Source of the DNA: SIG307 sp045596385
Lineage (GTDB): Bacteria; Bacillota; Clostridia; Lachnospirales; Lachnospiraceae
Reading direction: 5' to 3'
Assembly: GCA_045596385.1 (NCBI GenBank)
Contig: JAZOCC010000021.1
Span: 124,001-188,000 of the forward strand
Length of the DNA stretch: 64,000 bases
Shown here piece by piece: positions 61,099 to 64,000 of this stretch. The position numbers and the translations under genes are program-made. The notes under the pieces are model-generated. The model was not told the DNA's origin. It did no database searches and was given only the letters and a program-made list of their open reading frames with translations. Position 1 is the stretch's first letter. Each line of letters starts with the position of its first letter.

Positions 61099-62400
61099 AT
61101 GAGAACAGTTCGTTTGACGGAAGAAACCAAGAAAAATATTTTAGAGGATTTGTTAAAGCGCAGCCCGAACCAGTACAAGGAGTACACGGAGAAGGTAGAG
61201 GCGATTTTAAAGGATGTACAGGAAAACGGCGATAAGGCAGTATTCGGTTATACCGAGAAGTTTGATAAGGCAGTGCTGACCGCGGATACCGTACGCGTGA
61301 CGGAGGAGGAGATTGCAGAGGCCTATGAGAAGCTTCCGGCGCGTACCGTAGAAGTCATCCGTAAGGCTATTGTAAACATTCGTGCATATCACGAGAAGCA
61401 GAGAAGAAACAGCTGGTTCGACGCGCAGCCGGACGGCACTATTTTAGGACAGAAGATTACCCCGATTGCATCCGTAGGCGTGTATGTACCGGGCGGTAAG
61501 GCGGCGTATCCGTCCTCCGTTCTGATGAATGTACTTCCGGCAAAGGTGGCAGGGGTAGAGCGTATTGCCATGGTGACCCCACCGGGAGCTGACGGTAAGG
61601 TATATGAAGGTACCTTAGTTGCCGCAAAGGAAGCCGGTGTGACCGAGATTTATAAGGTAGGCGGCGCACAGGCAATCGGTGCACTTGCATATGGAACCGA
61701 GAGCATTCCGAAGGTAGATAAAATCGTAGGACCGGGTAACATTTATGTTGCCCTTGCAAAGAAGGCAGTATACGGACACGTAAGCATCGACTCCATCGCA
61801 GGCCCGAGTGAAATTTTGGTTCTTGCGGACGAGACCGCAAACCCGACCTATGTGGCTGCAGATTTACTGTCTCAGGCAGAGCACGATGAGCTGGCTTCCG
61901 CTATCCTCATTACCACCAGTGAAGAGGTGGCAAGTAAGGTCAGTGCAGAAGTAGACCGTTTCGTTGCACAGCTTAGCAGAAAGGCAATTTTAGAGAAGTC
62001 CTTGGATAACTACGGATATATCTTACTGGCAGACAATATGAACGATGCCATTGATGCGGTAAACGAAATTGCATCCGAGCACTTAGAGCTTGTAACCAAG
62101 GATGCCTTTACCGTGATGACGAAGATTAAGAACGCCGGAGCAATCTTTATCGGCGAATACTCCAGTGAACCGCTGGGTGACTATTTCGCAGGACCGAACC
62201 ACGTGCTTCCGACCAACGGAACCGCGAAGTTCTTCTCTCCGCTGGAAGTAGATGACTTTATCAAGAAGTCCAGCATTATTTCCTACTCCAGAGAAGCTTT
62301 AGAGCCGATTCACGAGGATATTATTGACTTTGCAAAGGCAGAGGGCTTGACCGCACATGCGAATTCCATTGCGGTACGGTTCGGAAAAGAAGTGAAGTAA
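61099..62400 (+). CDS. hisD: Histidinol dehydrogenase HisD
   Basis: A 433-residue NAD-dependent histidinol dehydrogenase that carries out the last two steps of histidine synthesis. The family motifs include VGVYVPGGKAAYPSSVLMN, IAGPSEILVLADETANP and LSQAEHDELASAILIT. The 99-base gap after hisG contains a small hairpin GCAAGC-GTG-GCTTGC (61019-61033). Confidence 0.95.
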   Translation: MRTVRLTEETKKNILEDLLKRSPNQYKEYTEKVEAILKDVQENGDKAVFGYTEKFDKAVLTADTVRVTEEEIAEAYEKLPARTVEVIRKAIVNIRAYHEKQRRNSWFDAQPDGTILGQKITPIASVGVYVPGGKAAYPSSVLMNVLPAKVAGVERIAMVTPPGADGKVYEGTLVAAKEAGVTEIYKVGGAQAIGALAYGTESIPKVDKIVGPGNIYVALAKKAVYGHVSIDSIAGPSEILVLADETANPTYVAADLLSQAEHDELASAILITTSEEVASKVSAEVDRFVAQLSRKAILEKSLDNYGYILLADNMNDAIDAVNEIASEHLELVTKDAFTVMTKIKNAGAIFIGEYSSEPLGDYFAGPNHVLPTNGTAKFFSPLEVDDFIKKSSIISYSREALEPIHEDIIDFAKAEGLTAHANSIAVRFGKEVK

Positions 62401-62426
62401 GTAACGTATAATGAAAGGAGAAGGTT

Positions 62427-63011
62427 ATGAGAACATCAAAAGTTGAGAGAAATACGAAAGAAACCCAGATTGTTTGTGAGTTAAATTTAGATGGTTCCGG
62501 CACCGCCAAGGTGGACACCGGCATCGGCTTTCTGGATCACATGTTAAACAGCTTTGCAAGACACGGGTTCTTTGATCTGACCTTGTCCGTAAAGGGTGAT
62601 TTGTATGTGGACTGTCACCACACTATCGAGGATACCGGTATTGTACTGGGGCAGGCTATTAAAGAAGCGGTAGGGAGTAAAGAGGGCATCAAGCGTTACG
62701 GTTCCTCTTTGCTTCCGATGGATGAGACTCTGGTGCTTTGTGCCATTGATTTATCCGGAAGGCCGTATTTGAATTTTGATATGACCTTTACCGCAGAGCG
62801 TGTGGGCTATTATGACACGGAGATGGTAAAAGAGTTTTTCTATGCGGTGTCCTATGCCGCAGGCATGAACTTGCACATTAAGCAGATGGACGGCAGCAAC
62901 AATCATCACTTAATTGAGGCAGCGTACAAGGCCTTTGCAAAGGCGTTAGACGAGGCAACTATGGCGGAGCCGAGATTGACAGGAACGTTATCTACCAAGG
63001 GGACGCTGTAA
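62427..63011 (+). CDS. hisB: Imidazoleglycerol-phosphate dehydratase HisB
   Basis: A 194-residue monofunctional dehydratase without a phosphatase domain. Its two metal-binding HHxxE motifs (DCHHTIED and NNHHLIEAA) are present, with the start-region sequence GIGFLDHMLNSFARHG. It is the dehydration step of histidine synthesis. GAAAGGAG precedes the ATG. Confidence 0.95.
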   Translation: MRTSKVERNTKETQIVCELNLDGSGTAKVDTGIGFLDHMLNSFARHGFFDLTLSVKGDLYVDCHHTIEDTGIVLGQAIKEAVGSKEGIKRYGSSLLPMDETLVLCAIDLSGRPYLNFDMTFTAERVGYYDTEMVKEFFYAVSYAAGMNLHIKQMDGSNNHHLIEAAYKAFAKALDEATMAEPRLTGTLSTKGTL

Positions 63012-63072
63012 AATCTGAGAAAGAAATAACCGGTTGTCTGCAATGAGGACAATCGTTAAAAGGAGAACAACA

Positions 63073-63792
63073 ATGAAATTATATCCGGCAATTGATATTA
63101 AAAACGGACAGTGCGTCAGACTTTGTCAGGGCGTATTTTCCGATGTAAACGTGTATGCGGAGAAGCCGTACACCGTGGCAAAGGAGTTTGAGGCGGCAGG
63201 TGCGTCCTTTATTCACATTGTAGATTTGGACGGTGCATTGGCAGGTCATACCGCAAATGCGGAGGCAATCGCAGAAATTGTAAAGAATGTTTCCATCGGC
63301 ACGGAAATCGGCGGAGGCATTCGTACCATGGAAGATATCAAGACGAAGTTGAATTTAGGACTGAATCGTGTTATTATAGGTACGAAGGCAGTAAAAGAGC
63401 CGCAGTTTATTAAAGAGGCCATCGATGAGTTCGGTGCAGACCGCGTGGTGATCGGGATTGATGCCAAGGACGGTATGGTAGCCATCGAAGGCTGGGAAAC
63501 GGTCAGTGACCGTTCTGCGGTAGCGTTTGCGCTTGAAATGAAGAAGCTGGGTGCCACCACCGTGATTTATACCGACATCGCAAGAGACGGTATGCTTACG
63601 GGCCCGAATTTCGAGCGTACGGAAGAGATGATAAAGGAGACCGGCATGGAGATTATTGCTTCCGGCGGCGTGTCCTGTATGGAGGATTTGGTGCGCCTTA
63701 ACGAAATCGGATGTGCAGGTGCTATCATCGGCAAGGCGATTTACGAGAAGAGAATCAACCTTGCGGAAGCGGTGGAGCGCTTCGAACGCTAA
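63073..63792 (+). CDS. hisA: HisA, phosphoribosylformimino-AICAR isomerase
   Basis: A 239-residue (beta/alpha)8 isomerase with D8 (AIDIKNGQCVRL) and TDIARDGMLTGPN near the C-terminal half, the two catalytic aspartates. ATG 63073 follows AAAAGGAG; an earlier in-frame ATG at 63034 has no ribosome binding site. hisH, commonly adjacent, is absent between hisB and hisA. Confidence 0.93.
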   Translation: MKLYPAIDIKNGQCVRLCQGVFSDVNVYAEKPYTVAKEFEAAGASFIHIVDLDGALAGHTANAEAIAEIVKNVSIGTEIGGGIRTMEDIKTKLNLGLNRVIIGTKAVKEPQFIKEAIDEFGADRVVIGIDAKDGMVAIEGWETVSDRSAVAFALEMKKLGATTVIYTDIARDGMLTGPNFERTEEMIKETGMEIIASGGVSCMEDLVRLNEIGCAGAIIGKAIYEKRINLAEAVERFER

Positions 63793-63875
63793 ACTGCCGA
63801 ACAGAAAACGGAGAAGAGTCGATCTGAACCGGTCGTAAACTGCGGTGTAAGATACGACAACCGAAAGGAGAAAGC

Positions 63876-64000
63876 ATGCGAAAGAAATTATTTGCTTATA
63901 TCAATACGGAGAGTGAATTTGAAGAGAACGTGGCAGAAGCCGTGAATCGTTATTTTTTAAACGGCGCGGACGGTCTGTTCTTGTACAGTTATATTGCGGA
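63876..64000 (+). CDS. Next his-operon gene, 3' partial (possibly hisI/hisIE with N-terminal extension)
   Basis: A reading frame beginning at ATG 63876 behind CGAAAGGAG and cut by the window edge after 41 residues. The visible part (MRKKLFAYINTESEFEENVA) has an NGADGLFLYSYI segment that resembles HisA/HisF-like beta strands found in N-terminal extensions of some Clostridia HisIE proteins. The identification is tentative and rests mainly on context. Confidence 0.45.
   Translation, partial: MRKKLFAYINTESEFEENVAEAVNRYFLNGADGLFLYSYIA

Overview
The window reads as chromosomal DNA of a Gram-positive anaerobe of class Clostridia, most likely family Lachnospiraceae (inferred from gene content, not from a marker). 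Supporting content: strong AGGAGG-type ribosome binding sites, the NfnAB pair, RecU, PcrA, YerC, LytR-CpsA-Psr proteins, HisZ with short-form HisG, YtrA-type GntR regulators with ABC transporters, and several Clostridia-typical uncharacterised families (DUF6033, DUF5688, DUF1836, DUF5714). No phage, plasmid, IS element or CRISPR array is visible. Most genes are on the + strand; short minus-strand islands are a permease (15.7-16.9 kb), a small membrane protein plus pcrA (17.6-20.3 kb), yerC (21.2 kb) and a secreted protein (25.5-26.6 kb).

Layout. 0-10.8 kb: a truncated XRE regulator; a MarR/flavin-reductase operon with a perfect operator over its -10; a DUF5714-ArsC fusion; a TraX-like membrane protein; an rRNA methyltransferase cluster with two ParB-like paralogs and a zinc-ribbon P-loop kinase; then small housekeeping genes ending with plsY. 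10.9-15.6 kb: an ABC transporter operon with an internal GntR regulator. 17.1-24.1 kb: a low-GC orphan HTH gene, pcrA, yerC and nfnAB. 24.4-30.7 kb: DUF5688, a secreted protein, tRNA-Arg, rluF behind a leader terminator, ligA and metA. 30.8-34.9 kb: a second GntR/ABC operon with three tandem paralogous membrane proteins. 35-37.8 kb: an ion transporter and membrane proteins. 38-50.9 kb: a zinc-finger anti-sigma-like protein, polA, coaE, an FtsA-like protein with a long C-terminal extension, walJ-like, ACT and PFL proteins, pepD, and two LCP proteins. 50.9-56.9 kb: a small alarmone synthetase, three RNA-modification enzymes, HAD and membrane proteins, recU. 57-58.9 kb: a zinc-ribbon membrane protein with 14-residue repeats. 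59-64 kb: histidine operon hisZ-G-D-B-A and the start of a further gene.

How it works together. Replication and repair genes (pcrA, ligA, polA, recU) and RNA-modification genes (rluF, rsuA-like, rluA-like, rsmF, trmH-like) are scattered through the window. The two GntR/ABC operons have matching promoter-operator layouts and probably belong to one regulatory family. The TrpR-like YerC protein may control the his operon. The most unusual signals are the terminator/antiterminator-like leader between tRNA-Arg and rluF, the degenerate ParB-like paralogs, the FtsA-like extension, the zinc-ribbon repeat protein and the his-operon leader. All calls rest on reading the sequence and family recall; no database search was run.
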